Shown here: positions 1 through 7,748 of the stretch, piece after piece
Numbering within the stretch: position 1 is the stretch's first letter
Layout: the number at the start of each line of letters is the position of its first letter
NCBI GenBank assembly: GCA_013042375.1
Contig: JABDQH010000087.1
Coordinates: 1 to 48,092 of the forward strand
Length of the DNA: 48,092 bases
Direction of reading: 5' to 3'
Source: Woeseiaceae bacterium
Lineage (GTDB): Bacteria; Pseudomonadota; Gammaproteobacteria; Steroidobacterales; Woeseiaceae
Notes under the pieces: generated by a model
Database searches by the model: none
Seen by the model: the letters and a program-made list of their open reading frames with translations, nothing else
Told to the model about the DNA's origin: nothing
Made by a program: the position numbers and the translations under genes

Positions 1-1
1 G

Positions 2-127
2 GATTGGCCGTTTCTACAAGAGGCGGAACCGGTATTAGAGCTGTTCCGGATCCAGTCTGGGGAGGCTTTCTTCTGGACGATGGACGATGTCCTGAAAGAA
101 AAGGAAATTGAGCGGCTGAAATTCTAA
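2..127 (+). CDS. C-terminal end of a protein (5' end outside window)
   Basis: An open frame enters from the left edge and gives 41 residues before TAA at 125-127. The visible tail ends in FFWTMDDVLKEKEIERLKF. The pattern of a short beta-strand, an FWTM motif and a charged helix resembles the C-terminus of some pyridoxamine-5'-phosphate-oxidase-like FMN-binding proteins, but this is a guess from memory and no catalytic region is visible. The reading frame is clean and the next gene on this strand is far away, so it is probably the last gene of its transcript. Confidence 0.5.
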   Translation, partial: DWPFLQEAEPVLELFRIQSGEAFFWTMDDVLKEKEIERLKF

Positions 128-206
128 ACAGGCCGAACCGGCGAAAAGCAAATGCTGAAGCCGTCCGCCACTAACAGATTATGTTCAATAGCCGGGCGAT
201 CTTCGG

Positions 207-246
207 CGCCTGGCACTGCCCCCAGGCGGGCATTGTTATTGCCCGC
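207..246. other. Two overlapping, mutually exclusive hairpins
   Basis: CGCCTGG (207-213) pairs with CCAGGCG (222-228). GCGGGCA (226-232) pairs with TGCCCGC (240-246) around a 7-base loop. Bases 226-228 belong to both, so only one hairpin can form at a time. They lie about 80 bases after the stop of the partial upstream gene. There is no U-run, so a classic intrinsic terminator is unlikely; a repeat remnant or an mRNA 3' structure is possible. Confidence 0.4.
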
Positions 247-364
247 TACCCTGACAAACCAGCTTATGTAGCATCAAACACGCATGCTCGATTTGCAGGC
301 GTAATATTAGGCAAATAGTTGTGGATGTACTCCACACAGCAAGCAAGAAAAACAGACGCCCTTT

Positions 365-535
365 ATGGAAAAGCTTTTCCAATTTTATGATGAGGCGGAG
401 GACTTCATCGTCGCTGCGTTGCTCCGTGCCCGGCGCTTCCTGGCCCGGAAACCACGGGAACGAAGACGAGTTCCAAGAACACGCCAGGATTCCCCTGAAT
501 CGCAGAAACCGCCTCTCGCCCATAGCTCACGCTAG
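365..535 (+). CDS. Candidate small protein, 56 aa
   Basis: ATG at 365 opens a 56-codon frame ending at TAG 533-535. The product starts with an acidic, amphipathic helix-like segment (residues 1-26: MEKLFQFYDEAEDFIVAALL followed by RARRFL) and continues as a strongly basic, Arg-rich tail. The ordered shift from acidic/hydrophobic to basic is more protein-like than the overlapping frames, but there is no convincing Shine-Dalgarno sequence and I recognise no family. It could equally be a chance frame in a long gap. Confidence 0.25.
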   Translation: MEKLFQFYDEAEDFIVAALLRARRFLARKPRERRRVPRTRQDSPESQKPPLAHSSR

Positions 536-678
536 GTACACACCAGAATTGACGCCTGCCACCTCGGGCGTGACTATGGCTTGAACAAGCGTGACGCCGG
601 GTCGCAGATCAAGCCTGTATCTCCCGGGAAGCCGGTCGATGACATCCGGGAGCTCGGCATCCCCTGCCGGAGAGTCCA

Positions 679-2367
679 ATGATGTACTCACGCCCGAACC
701 CTCGGCGCAGAGCGCCGCGGATTTCCGTCGCCCTGGGCCTCGCACTCCTCGTCTCACTCGCTGCCGCCCACGAGCCGCGCGAACTACTCGACGACCCAGG
801 TTTTCGTCCGGATAGCCCGCACGCGGCTGCCTTTGTCGAATCGCTGGAAACCGCCACGATCGCGGTTCATCCGACGTTGATCCGCCGCGCCGGCAGGACC
901 GCCCACTCGTTCGAGTCGCAGGCGCAGATCATCGACCGGCTGAACGCCGACGGCATCACGGCCGTGCGCGGTACGCGGCGCATCGATCTGGGCCCGCTCT
1001 ACGGCATGCCCCAGTGGGACGTGTTCCAGGCCGACATGCAGGCGGTCGCCGAGGCGGTCATGGGTCTGCAGCCGGCGGCGCAGTATCACCTCGTGCTCGA
1101 GTTCCTCTTTCCGGTGAGCGACCAGGAGATCTTCGGCATCGAGTGCTATGTGCTGGACCAGCAGGGCAACAACGTGATGTCGTTCCTGCTGAACGCGCAC
1201 CATCGGGCCTTTGTCGCGGCCCGGCTGAGCGCGTCGGACACGTCGGAGGCGGCGCGGGATGCGATGAATACGAGGGCTACCACCCTCGCCATGGACGCGC
1301 TGCAGGCGAATATCCGCGCCGAGCGCACGAAGGCGAGTCGCAAGGTGGCCCTTGCTGCCGGGGATTTCGAGGAGAACCTCTTCGAAGACTTCGAAACTCC
1401 GATCCCCGCCACCGAGGACAGCGACGGCATCCCGGTCGGCTTCATCACGTTTACGGATGGCCTCAGCACGGTCGACTTCTCGGTAGCCGATGACTATCCG
1501 CCACGGCCGGACGCCCGGGATGGCAACCGGGTCCTCCAACTCGACATGGAGGTACAGAACTGGGCCGCGTTTGCGCACTTCTTCTACTACCAGGGTCCGG
1601 ACGCCGCGCACTGGACGTCCTACGACTGGCGCGGTTACGACGGCATCGCCTTCTGGCTGTACGGCCGCAACACCGGCAGCGGGTTCTTCGTCGACCTCAT
1701 CGACAACCGCAATCCGGGCGCGACCACGGACGACGCCGAGCGCTTCGTATACCTGTTCGAGGACGACTTCTCGGGCTGGCGGCGCATCGCCATCCCCTTC
1801 GGAGAATTCGTCCGCAAAGATGTCGGCAACGGCGCCCCGAACGACGGCCTGGGATTGGTGGCCGTGCACGGCTGGGCCATCGGTGTGGGAACAACCGACG
1901 GTCCGGTCACCTACTTCGTGGACGACTTTTCATTGCAATACGTCAAGACGAAACAGGAGGCCGGGCCGGAGGCCGCGGCCGAATACCCGATCAACGAGCT
2001 GCCGATGTACGGGTTGCGCGACAAGACTACTAAGCAAAAACGCGCCGACAAGAAATACATCCGCGACATGACCAGGGGCGGACGATCCCGCGAGGAGGCG
2101 GCGGAAGTCGCGGCTAAGAACGCCTGGCATGTCTTCTACAGCGGCGACAAGGCGGCGGCGATCCGACGCTTCAACCAGGCCTGGCTGCTGGACCCGGACA
2201 ACCAGCTCGCACTCTGGGGCTTCGCCGTGACCTCGATCGACCGCGGCGACTGGGACGCGGCGTTGCGCTACTACCGCATGGCAATCGAGAGCGGCCCGGA
2301 GAATCCGCGCCTCGAACGCGACTACAGGCTGGCGCTGCGCCAGGTCGAGAAGATCCAGTCGCCGTAG
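679..2367 (+). CDS. Secreted protein with CIA30/CBM11-like and TPR domains
   Basis: 562 residues. A basic N-terminus followed by a hydrophobic stretch (about 16-31, SVALGLALLVSLAAA) is a Sec signal peptide, so the protein should be exported. Residues about 235-421 look like the galactose-binding-type beta-sandwich of the CIA30/CBM11 group, with the characteristic YDGIAFWLYGR and FSGWRRIAIPFGEF segments. Residues about 480-555 form TPR-type helices (GDKAAAIRRFNQAWLLDPDN, then GDWDAALRYYRMAIESGPEN). Residues 35-230 match nothing I know. GGAGAG 8 bases upstream supports the ATG at 679; a second ATG follows directly. A role in binding carbohydrate or another protein in the periplasm is inference. 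It appears monocistronic. Confidence 0.75.
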   Translation: MMYSRPNPRRRAPRISVALGLALLVSLAAAHEPRELLDDPGFRPDSPHAAAFVESLETATIAVHPTLIRRAGRTAHSFESQAQIIDRLNADGITAVRGTRRIDLGPLYGMPQWDVFQADMQAVAEAVMGLQPAAQYHLVLEFLFPVSDQEIFGIECYVLDQQGNNVMSFLLNAHHRAFVAARLSASDTSEAARDAMNTRATTLAMDALQANIRAERTKASRKVALAAGDFEENLFEDFETPIPATEDSDGIPVGFITFTDGLSTVDFSVADDYPPRPDARDGNRVLQLDMEVQNWAAFAHFFYYQGPDAAHWTSYDWRGYDGIAFWLYGRNTGSGFFVDLIDNRNPGATTDDAERFVYLFEDDFSGWRRIAIPFGEFVRKDVGNGAPNDGLGLVAVHGWAIGVGTTDGPVTYFVDDFSLQYVKTKQEAGPEAAAEYPINELPMYGLRDKTTKQKRADKKYIRDMTRGGRSREEAAEVAAKNAWHVFYSGDKAAAIRRFNQAWLLDPDNQLALWGFAVTSIDRGDWDAALRYYRMAIESGPENPRLERDYRLALRQVEKIQSP

Positions 2368-2482
2368 GCCGGGCACCAGGCTGGAACCAGCCGGGCGATC
2401 TTCTGCATTTGCTTTGCACTCGCAACCGACCGTAGCTAGAGTCGGGTCGGCACGAACGCATACGCGGAGGCAGCAGCCACTG

Positions 2483-3838
2483 GTGGAAGAAAAAGAACCC
2501 GAAACGCATCCGAGGGCCGAGTCCGCGGCGATAGAGCGGCTGCGCGATCGCACTGACGAACTCGAGCTCATCATCTCGAGTCTGACGATCCTCGCGTTGT
2601 TCTCGCTTCCCGGCTGGCTGTTCGACAAGCTCGCCGACATCTACACGCATCTGTCGACGGGTCTTGCCATTGCCGGCAACCTGGGCACCACGCTGCTTGC
2701 GGGTACGTGCTACGGGTTGGCCGCGTGTTTCGTCGTGCACCTGATGGCGCGCGCCTACTGGGTAGGGCTCATCGGCCTGCGCACGGTCTTCCCCGAGGGC
2801 ATCAACTGGAGCAAGACGCCGGGTCTTGGACCGCTGAGCCGGCAGTACTATCGGGACACGCTGCCCGATCTCGATACCGTCATCCAGAACACGGACAGGC
2901 TGGCATCGTCGCTGTTCGCGGTGATCAGCATGCTGACGCTGAGCGTGCTCTGGTTTGGCACAATTCTCGTCGTCATCCTGGTCGTGTCCGGCACCGTCGG
3001 CGCCCGTTTTGGCCTCACCAACGCCGGTATGGGCATCGGCGCGCTGGTGCTCCTGGTCGTTTTCCTAGGTGTGCCGCTGCTCGTGTACTTGCTGGATGCG
3101 CAGCTCGCGTCGCGGGTTCCACGCCTTCGCGACAGCCGTCTGTTCGTGGGTCTCGTCCGGTTCCTGAGACGCATCGCCGGGCTCGCCTATCCACAGCGCC
3201 TCGTGCTGCCCGTGCAGCTGACCCTGCAAAGCAATACACGCCCCGTCGCTTTTTTCGTCGGGCTCATCCTCAGCATTATCGTCATCGTCGTCATCGGCAA
3301 TACGCGTGCTGCCGCGTGGACCAGCTTCACACTCTCCGGAGAATTCGATTATCTCGATGCCGCCGAGGTCCAGGAAGGACTGCGCAGCACGTACTACGAG
3401 GACATGCCCAGCCCGCTCGATCGGCTGCGCGGCTGGCCCAGGGTCGACAGCTTCAACCAGAGCGGCAGCTTCGTTCGCCTGTTCCTGCCGTATCAGCCGC
3501 TGCGCGACAATCTCGTGCTCGATCAGCTCTGCGGCAGCGCCGAGGAAGCAACGGACCCGGTCGACTGCTTACGCCAGCTATGGATAGTCAGTATCGACGG
3601 CACGTCGGTACCGATGGCGAGTTTTGTTCCTGCCGAGCGCGCAGATCTCGGCATGCGCGGACTCATCGGTCTCGTGCCGCTTGGCGGGCTCGAACCGGGG
3701 CTGCGGCAGATTGAGGTGGTCTGGAACCCGAACGCGGCCGAGGAGTCTGCTCCGCTCGACGACCGCTACGCAGAGCTCAATCGCAGGTACGTCATCCCGA
3801 TCGCGTTTTCGCCGAATTTCGAAATGCTGCTGGAATGA
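2483..3838 (+). CDS. Polytopic membrane protein, unknown function
   Basis: I place the start at GTG 2483 because GGAGG lies at 2466-2470; an in-frame TTG at 2414 would add 23 low-complexity residues. The 451-residue product has a charged N-terminus, about five membrane segments (residues about 29-46, 62-88, 143-170, 184-205 and 255-272) and a soluble C-terminal domain of about 180 residues that is probably extracytoplasmic. That domain contains an isolated cysteine pair (DQLCGSAEEATDPVDCLRQL) that could form a disulfide. I do not recognise the family. It stands alone, with the convergent OsmC gene 13 bases downstream. Confidence 0.7.
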   Translation: MEEKEPETHPRAESAAIERLRDRTDELELIISSLTILALFSLPGWLFDKLADIYTHLSTGLAIAGNLGTTLLAGTCYGLAACFVVHLMARAYWVGLIGLRTVFPEGINWSKTPGLGPLSRQYYRDTLPDLDTVIQNTDRLASSLFAVISMLTLSVLWFGTILVVILVVSGTVGARFGLTNAGMGIGALVLLVVFLGVPLLVYLLDAQLASRVPRLRDSRLFVGLVRFLRRIAGLAYPQRLVLPVQLTLQSNTRPVAFFVGLILSIIVIVVIGNTRAAAWTSFTLSGEFDYLDAAEVQEGLRSTYYEDMPSPLDRLRGWPRVDSFNQSGSFVRLFLPYQPLRDNLVLDQLCGSAEEATDPVDCLRQLWIVSIDGTSVPMASFVPAERADLGMRGLIGLVPLGGLEPGLRQIEVVWNPNAAEESAPLDDRYAELNRRYVIPIAFSPNFEMLLE

Positions 3839-3851
3839 GGGCTGGCGGTCG

Positions 3852-4286
3852 CTACTCGACGACGACCTCGGCCTCGAGATGCGACTCCGCCTTCATCGAG
3901 TTCGTGATCAGGCAGTACTTCTCGGCCTTTTCGAGAATGACGCCGGCCTTTTTGCGGTCTTTCTCGTTGGGGATCGTCAACGTGGCGCGCACCGAGAAAC
4001 CCACGAACTGATTGAATTTCTCGATCTTGTCGAGTTCCCCTGCGACATCGCATTCGAGCCTCGTCCAGTCCAGCCTGGCTGAACGCGCAATGGCGCGGAA
4101 AGACAGGATAAAACAGTTGGCGACGGCGCCGACGAGCATGGTCTCGGGAGACCAGACGTCACCCGGCCCGCCGAATTCGGGCGGCCCGGCAGTTTCGATA
4201 TCGGGCAAACCGTCGCTCGAGACGATGACGTTGTCCGGGCCTTGCCCGCTTGCCGACGCGCGATATAAATGCGGCAGATCCTGCAT
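3852..4286 (-). CDS. OsmC/Ohr-family peroxide-handling protein
   Basis: 144 residues, the usual size for the family. OsmC-like proteins are small cytoplasmic thiol peroxidases that reduce organic hydroperoxides with two cysteines. Both are in place: Cys58 in VGAVANCF and Cys124 in EKYCLITNS. The N-terminal GGPGDVWSPETMLVGA segment is also typical. An AGGA-type ribosome site precedes the ATG. It is divergent from the CBS gene. The substrate cannot be read from sequence; classical Ohr and YhfA-like subgroups look alike at this level. Confidence 0.85.
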   Translation of the reverse strand: MQDLPHLYRASASGQGPDNVIVSSDGLPDIETAGPPEFGGPGDVWSPETMLVGAVANCFILSFRAIARSARLDWTRLECDVAGELDKIEKFNQFVGFSVRATLTIPNEKDRKKAGVILEKAEKYCLITNSMKAESHLEAEVVVE

Positions 4287-4380
4287 GGTTCATCCTCGGT
4301 TTGGAGCGGTAGGTATAGTCCCGACTAGTAGGCGGCATTGCGGTGCTTTCATAGTGGGGAAAACCGAGACAGGAGCTGCG

Positions 4381-4782
4381 ATGCGGGATGTCCCCATCGA
4401 CCGGATCATGACGCCGGACCCGGCGACGATCGGGCCGCAGCAGACTGTGGCCGAGGCTCGCCGCGTCCTGGAAACCGATGCCATCAATCACCTGCCGGTC
4501 GTCGAGGGCGATCGCCTCGTGGGCATCGTGTCTTCCTCGGATCTTCTCAAGCTGCACCTGTTCGACGACAAACTGCCGCTCGTCGAAGCTGCGACGGTCG
4601 GGCAGATCATGGAAACCAGCATCATCGTGCTGGATCGTGACGCGACCCTGCGCGAGGCCGCCGAAAAACTGTCGATGGGCAGCTTCCACGCGCTGCCGGT
4701 CGTCGATCGCAAGCGCCGCCTGCACGGCATCGTGACATCGAGCGACATTATTGGCGAGCTGCTGCGGCGCCTCGCGGCCTAG
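4381..4782 (+). CDS. Two-CBS-domain protein
   Basis: 133 residues consisting of a Bateman pair: CBS1 about 6-62 (MTPDPATIGPQQTVAEARRV to LVGIVSSSDLL) and CBS2 about 74-130 (IMETSIIVLDRDATLREAAE to LHGIVTSSDIIGELLRRL). Such stand-alone pairs bind adenosine nucleotides and act as cytoplasmic energy-state sensors for a partner that is often unlinked. AGGAG lies just upstream of ATG 4381; longer in-frame starts exist but run back across the OsmC gene. The stop overlaps the stop of the convergent glycerate kinase gene within a shared CTAG (4779-4782). The partner is unknown. Confidence 0.85.
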   Translation: MRDVPIDRIMTPDPATIGPQQTVAEARRVLETDAINHLPVVEGDRLVGIVSSSDLLKLHLFDDKLPLVEAATVGQIMETSIIVLDRDATLREAAEKLSMGSFHALPVVDRKRRLHGIVTSSDIIGELLRRLAA

Positions 4783-5915
4783 CGAATCAGTATTGCGCGG
4801 AAATCGTTGACGTTGGTGCGCGTCGGGCCGGTAACGACCAGGTCTCCGAGCGCGGCGAAGAAATCGTAGCTGTCGTTGTTCGCCTGCGCCTCGCGTGCGT
4901 CGCCGGCGTAGCGTGACAGCGTGTCGGGCATGACGAGGCAGCCGGCATTGTCACCGACGCCGTCGATGCCGTCGGTGTCGCAGGCGATGGCCGATATGCC
5001 CTCGTGTCCGTCGAGTGCGAGCGCGAGGGCAAGCCCGTACTCGCCGTTACGGCCGCCACGACCCTTGCCCGTTACGTGCACGGTGGTTTCGCCGCCCGAC
5101 AGGATCGCGCAGGGCGTCTCCACCGGGCCATCGCCTGCGGCGAGGTCGATGGCGAGCCGTGCGTGCTGTTCGGCGAGCGCGCGCGCGTCGCCTGCGAGGT
5201 CCCCGAGCAGGTAGGGCGTGACGTCGAGTTCCATGGCGCGGAGGGCGGCCGCCTGCAGCGCATCGTCGCTCGTGGCGAGAATGCGAACGTCAGCGTCGCG
5301 TGCGGCAACCGCGTCGGTCACGGTCGGGCCCGAGGCGACGACGGACGGATCGTTGCCCGGCACGTCGGAAATGATCAGTGTGATGACACGCGCGGGTGCG
5401 CAGGCCTCGGCGAGCCGGCCACCCTTGACGGCGGACATCCTGCGCCGCTCCGCGTTAATCTCGTGGATGGCCGCGCCGCTATAGAGCAGCTCGGCGGTGC
5501 GGGCGCGCTTCTCCTCGAGCGTCACGCCGGGCGCGGGTGCGCAGAGCAGGGATGAGCCGCCACCCGACAGCAGGCATACGACCGTGTCGTCAGGTGAAAG
5601 TCCCGACACGCGCTCGAGAATTCGCCGGGTGGCCGCCACACCGCGTTCGTCGGGCACCGGGTGGGATGCTTCGACGACCTCGATGTACTCGCAAGCGGCG
5701 CCGTGGCCATCGGGCACGATGACGAGGCCATCGACGGGCGGCCCCCATTGCTGCTCGACGACCAGGGCCATTGCCGCCGCCGCTTTGCCCGCGCCGACGA
5801 CAACGACATTGCCCTCGGGCTTTTCGCCGAGCCAGGGCGGCATGCACGCGGCAGGGCTCGCCGCCGCGACGGCGCTGTCGAACAGGTGGCGCAGGAAGGT
5901 GCGGTCCCCGGTCAT
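4779..5915 (-). CDS. Glycerate 2-kinase (GckA/MOFRL type)
   Basis: 378 residues. The family phosphorylates D-glycerate to 2-phosphoglycerate with ATP in the cytoplasm, feeding C2/C3 acids into glycolysis. Family features are the N-terminal VVVVGAGKAAAAMA, the LLSGGGSSLL loop, VKGGRLAEAC, LIISDVPGNDPSVVASGPTV, LSGGETTVHVTGKGRGGRNG and the C-terminal MOFRL-like ACDTDGIDG segment. It is somewhat shorter than the roughly 420 residues common in the family, but all conserved blocks are present. Its ATG overlaps the upstream phosphoribosyltransferase stop by ATGA (5912-5915), so translation is probably coupled. The link between the two activities is not obvious. Confidence 0.88.
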   Translation of the reverse strand: MTGDRTFLRHLFDSAVAAASPAACMPPWLGEKPEGNVVVVGAGKAAAAMALVVEQQWGPPVDGLVIVPDGHGAACEYIEVVEASHPVPDERGVAATRRILERVSGLSPDDTVVCLLSGGGSSLLCAPAPGVTLEEKRARTAELLYSGAAIHEINAERRRMSAVKGGRLAEACAPARVITLIISDVPGNDPSVVASGPTVTDAVAARDADVRILATSDDALQAAALRAMELDVTPYLLGDLAGDARALAEQHARLAIDLAAGDGPVETPCAILSGGETTVHVTGKGRGGRNGEYGLALALALDGHEGISAIACDTDGIDGVGDNAGCLVMPDTLSRYAGDAREAQANNDSYDFFAALGDLVVTGPTRTNVNDFRAILIR

Positions 5916-6517
5916 CCCGCCGCAGATTCGTCTCGCTTTCCAGCCCAGGGCGCGAGCCGCTCGATCAGTGCGGCGATCTCGGGGCGATTCGTTTTGAGTT
6001 CCTCGATCGAGAAGCCCGACAGTTCGTAGGGCAGCACGAGCCAGTCATTGGTTTCATGCACGAAATAATCGGGGGTACGCAGTGTCTTTTCCGATGGCCG
6101 GTACCAGACCGTCGCGATGCGAATGTCGTGCGGCAGGTTGCGGCGCGTCTTTTTCGCCAGCTGGTCGATGACGGCGGTGACGCTCGAGCCCGTGCTGTAG
6201 ACATCGTCGACGATGAGCATCGAATGGTGCGAGCAGAGGTTTTCGAGCAGGTACTGCAGACCGTGGACGCGAATATTCTCGGCTTTGCTCACCATCTGCG
6301 AGTAGGAGCGCGCGCCCGAGTAGGACGTGCGGATCGCGATGTGATCGGTCGCCACGCCGAAGTAGTCGAGGCCCTCCTGGACAGCGATGCCGACCGAGCT
6401 GCCGCCGCGCCACAGGCCGACGAGGAAATCGGGTCTGAAGTCCGCGTTGAAGATATTGGCGGCGAGCTGGAAGGAGTCGCGCAGTAAATCGTTGGCGGAG
6501 ATGAATCGCTCATTCAT
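5912..6517 (-). CDS. Phosphoribosyltransferase paralogue with variant PRPP loop
   Basis: 201 residues, type I PRTase fold. The PPi-loop region is WRGGSSVG (37-43) and the PRPP-binding loop is IVDDVYSTGSS (102-112). In 6-oxopurine salvage enzymes the fifth position of this loop is an Asp proposed as the general base; here it is Ser108. Other PRTase classes (for example OPRT, APRT) also lack that Asp, so the protein may use another base, or be regulatory. It is clearly paralogous to the divergent neighbour at 6603, sharing the SAxDLLxDS start, WRGG, DHIAIRTS and PDYFxxET blocks. It carries an extra SYSQMVSKAENI insert near residue 71. It is translationally coupled to glycerate kinase. Confidence 0.8.
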   Translation of the reverse strand: MNERFISANDLLRDSFQLAANIFNADFRPDFLVGLWRGGSSVGIAVQEGLDYFGVATDHIAIRTSYSGARSYSQMVSKAENIRVHGLQYLLENLCSHHSMLIVDDVYSTGSSVTAVIDQLAKKTRRNLPHDIRIATVWYRPSEKTLRTPDYFVHETNDWLVLPYELSGFSIEELKTNRPEIAALIERLAPWAGKRDESAAG

Positions 6518-6522
6518 TGTTT

Positions 6523-6550
6523 TTGTTCCCGGCGCCCGCTGAGCTAGAAT
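6523..6550 (+). promoter_or_regulatory. Candidate sigma-70 promoter for the PRTase/LOG pair
   Basis: TTGTTC (6523-6528), a 16-base spacer and TAGAAT (6545-6550) resemble -35 and -10 boxes. They lie in the 85-base divergent gap and point toward the gene at 6603, leaving a leader of about 45 bases. TAGAAT-like boxes in the same GCTAGAATG context recur upstream of the HiPIP gene (about 32983) and the TPR gene (about 45903), which supports their use in this genome. Confidence 0.45.
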
Positions 6551-6602
6551 AGTCGTCGGTCATTATAAGGCCGACCATGAGTCCGTATTCAAGAGCATAA
6601 CA

Positions 6603-7175
6603 ATGGACAAGACCGTAATCTCCGCCCAGGATCTACTCGAGGACTCTATAGAACTCGGCATACGGATCCTCGAGAGCGGTTTCGAGCCGACGATGATCAT
6701 CGCGATCTGGCGCGGCGGTACGCCGGTCGGTATGGCCGTGCAGGAGACACTCTCCTATTGCGGCATCGAGTCGGACCATATCGCGATTCGCACGTCTTCC
6801 TACACCGGCGTCGATGAGCGCAGCAGCGTCGCAATTCACGGTCTCAATTACATCATCAAGAAGATCTGCCATGACGATCGCGTTCTGATCGTCGACGACG
6901 TGTTCGACACCGGTAATACCATCGTTGCCGTCATCGACGAATTGCGCCGGCGTGCAAGGGACAATACGCCGGAAGACATTCGCGTCGCCGTGCCGTGGTT
7001 CAAGCCGAGCCGCAACGAGACTGACCTCACGCCCGACTACTTCCTGCGCGAGACGGCCGAGTGGCTCGTATTTCCACACGAACTCGATGCGCTGACGCCC
7101 GAGGAACTCGCCCGCCACCGGCCGGATATTGCCGAGATAGTGCATCGCGTCAGGTCACCGGCCGCATCCGCCTGA
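6603..7175 (+). CDS. Hypoxanthine/guanine-type phosphoribosyltransferase
   Basis: 190 residues, type I PRTase. It has WRGGTPVG (36-43) and a canonical PRPP loop, LIVDDVFDTGNT (95-106), with Asp98, Asp99 and Asp102 as in 6-oxopurine PRTases. The expected reaction is transfer of phosphoribosyl from PRPP to a purine base in the cytoplasm, but the exact base cannot be read off; the sequence is closer to the short predicted PRTases (Hpt1/COG2236-like) than to classical Hpt. A LOG-family gene starts 3 bases after its stop, which suggests a small base/nucleotide salvage operon. The divergent neighbour at 5912-6517 is its paralogue. Confidence 0.85.
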   Translation: MDKTVISAQDLLEDSIELGIRILESGFEPTMIIAIWRGGTPVGMAVQETLSYCGIESDHIAIRTSSYTGVDERSSVAIHGLNYIIKKICHDDRVLIVDDVFDTGNTIVAVIDELRRRARDNTPEDIRVAVPWFKPSRNETDLTPDYFLRETAEWLVFPHELDALTPEELARHRPDIAEIVHRVRSPAASA

Positions 7176-7178
7176 TCG

Positions 7179-7748
7179 ATGAAGCGTATTTGCGTTTACT
7201 GCGGCTCGAACCGGGGAAACAAACCGGCCTATGCCGATGCGGCGCGCGAACTCGGCGGCGTGCTGGTGCGGCACGAACTGGAGCTCGTGTACGGCGGGGC
7301 GGACAAGGGACTCATGGGCGTCATCGCCGACGCGGTGCTCGAGCAGGGCGGCAAGGTCCACGGCGTCATTCCGAAAATGCTCACCGAAAAAGAAATCGCC
7401 CACCAGGGGTTGACCGAGTTACACGTCGTGGCGTCGATGCACGAGCGCAAGACGATGATGGCGGCGCTTTCGGACGGCTTTATCGCGATGCCCGGCGGCT
7501 TCGGCACGCTCGAGGAGATCATCGAGATTGTCACGTGGGGGCAGCTGCGTTTCCATGACAAGCCCTGCGGACTGCTCAATACGGCCGGCTATTTCGACAA
7601 GCTGGTCGGGTATTTCGAGCACGCGAATGCCGAGGCCTTCCTGCGCGACGAGAATCGCGACATGCTGCTCGTGGACGCGGACCCGGCCGCACTCATCCGG
7701 CGCTTCGAGCGCTATACGGCACCGCACGTGGAGAAGTGGACCGCCTGA
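7179..7748 (+). CDS. LOG-family nucleoside-5'-monophosphate phosphoribohydrolase
   Basis: 189 residues. LOG-family enzymes hydrolyse the N-glycosidic bond of AMP or cytokinin riboside monophosphates, releasing the base and ribose-5-phosphate. Diagnostic motifs are YGGADKGLMG (38-47), MHERK (87-91) and PGGFGTLEE (105-113). Length is standard. It follows the PRTase by 3 bases, so one enzyme joins base to phosphoribose and the next separates them, consistent with a salvage or recycling pair (inference). Its stop directly abuts the stop of the convergent AlbA_2 gene. Whether the real substrate is AMP or a modified adenine nucleotide is unknown. Confidence 0.88.
   Translation: MKRICVYCGSNRGNKPAYADAARELGGVLVRHELELVYGGADKGLMGVIADAVLEQGGKVHGVIPKMLTEKEIAHQGLTELHVVASMHERKTMMAALSDGFIAMPGGFGTLEEIIEIVTWGQLRFHDKPCGLLNTAGYFDKLVGYFEHANAEAFLRDENRDMLLVDADPAALIRRFERYTAPHVEKWTA

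Larger units (their letters stand above)
128..678. other. 551-base gap with hairpins and one candidate small ORF
   Basis: This stretch is visibly less GC-rich than its flanks, especially around 230-380, and carries no recognisable long gene. It holds a pair of overlapping inverted repeats (207-246) and one possible 56-codon gene (365-535), listed separately. Two longer open frames on either strand (236-523 minus, 321-584 plus) have low-complexity Ser/Trp/Arg translations and no family resemblance; I treat them as chance. No tRNA-like cloverleaf or insertion-sequence end was recognised. Confidence 0.5.

Noticed and set aside
236-523. 95-residue minus-strand frame in the first gap
   Set aside because: Low-complexity Ser/Trp/Pro start, no ribosome site, no family resemblance.
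190-2403. 15-base sequence AGCCGGGCGATCTTC repeated at 190-204 and 2389-2403
   Set aside because: About one such 15-base coincidence is expected by chance in a window of this size, and no flanking similarity extends it.
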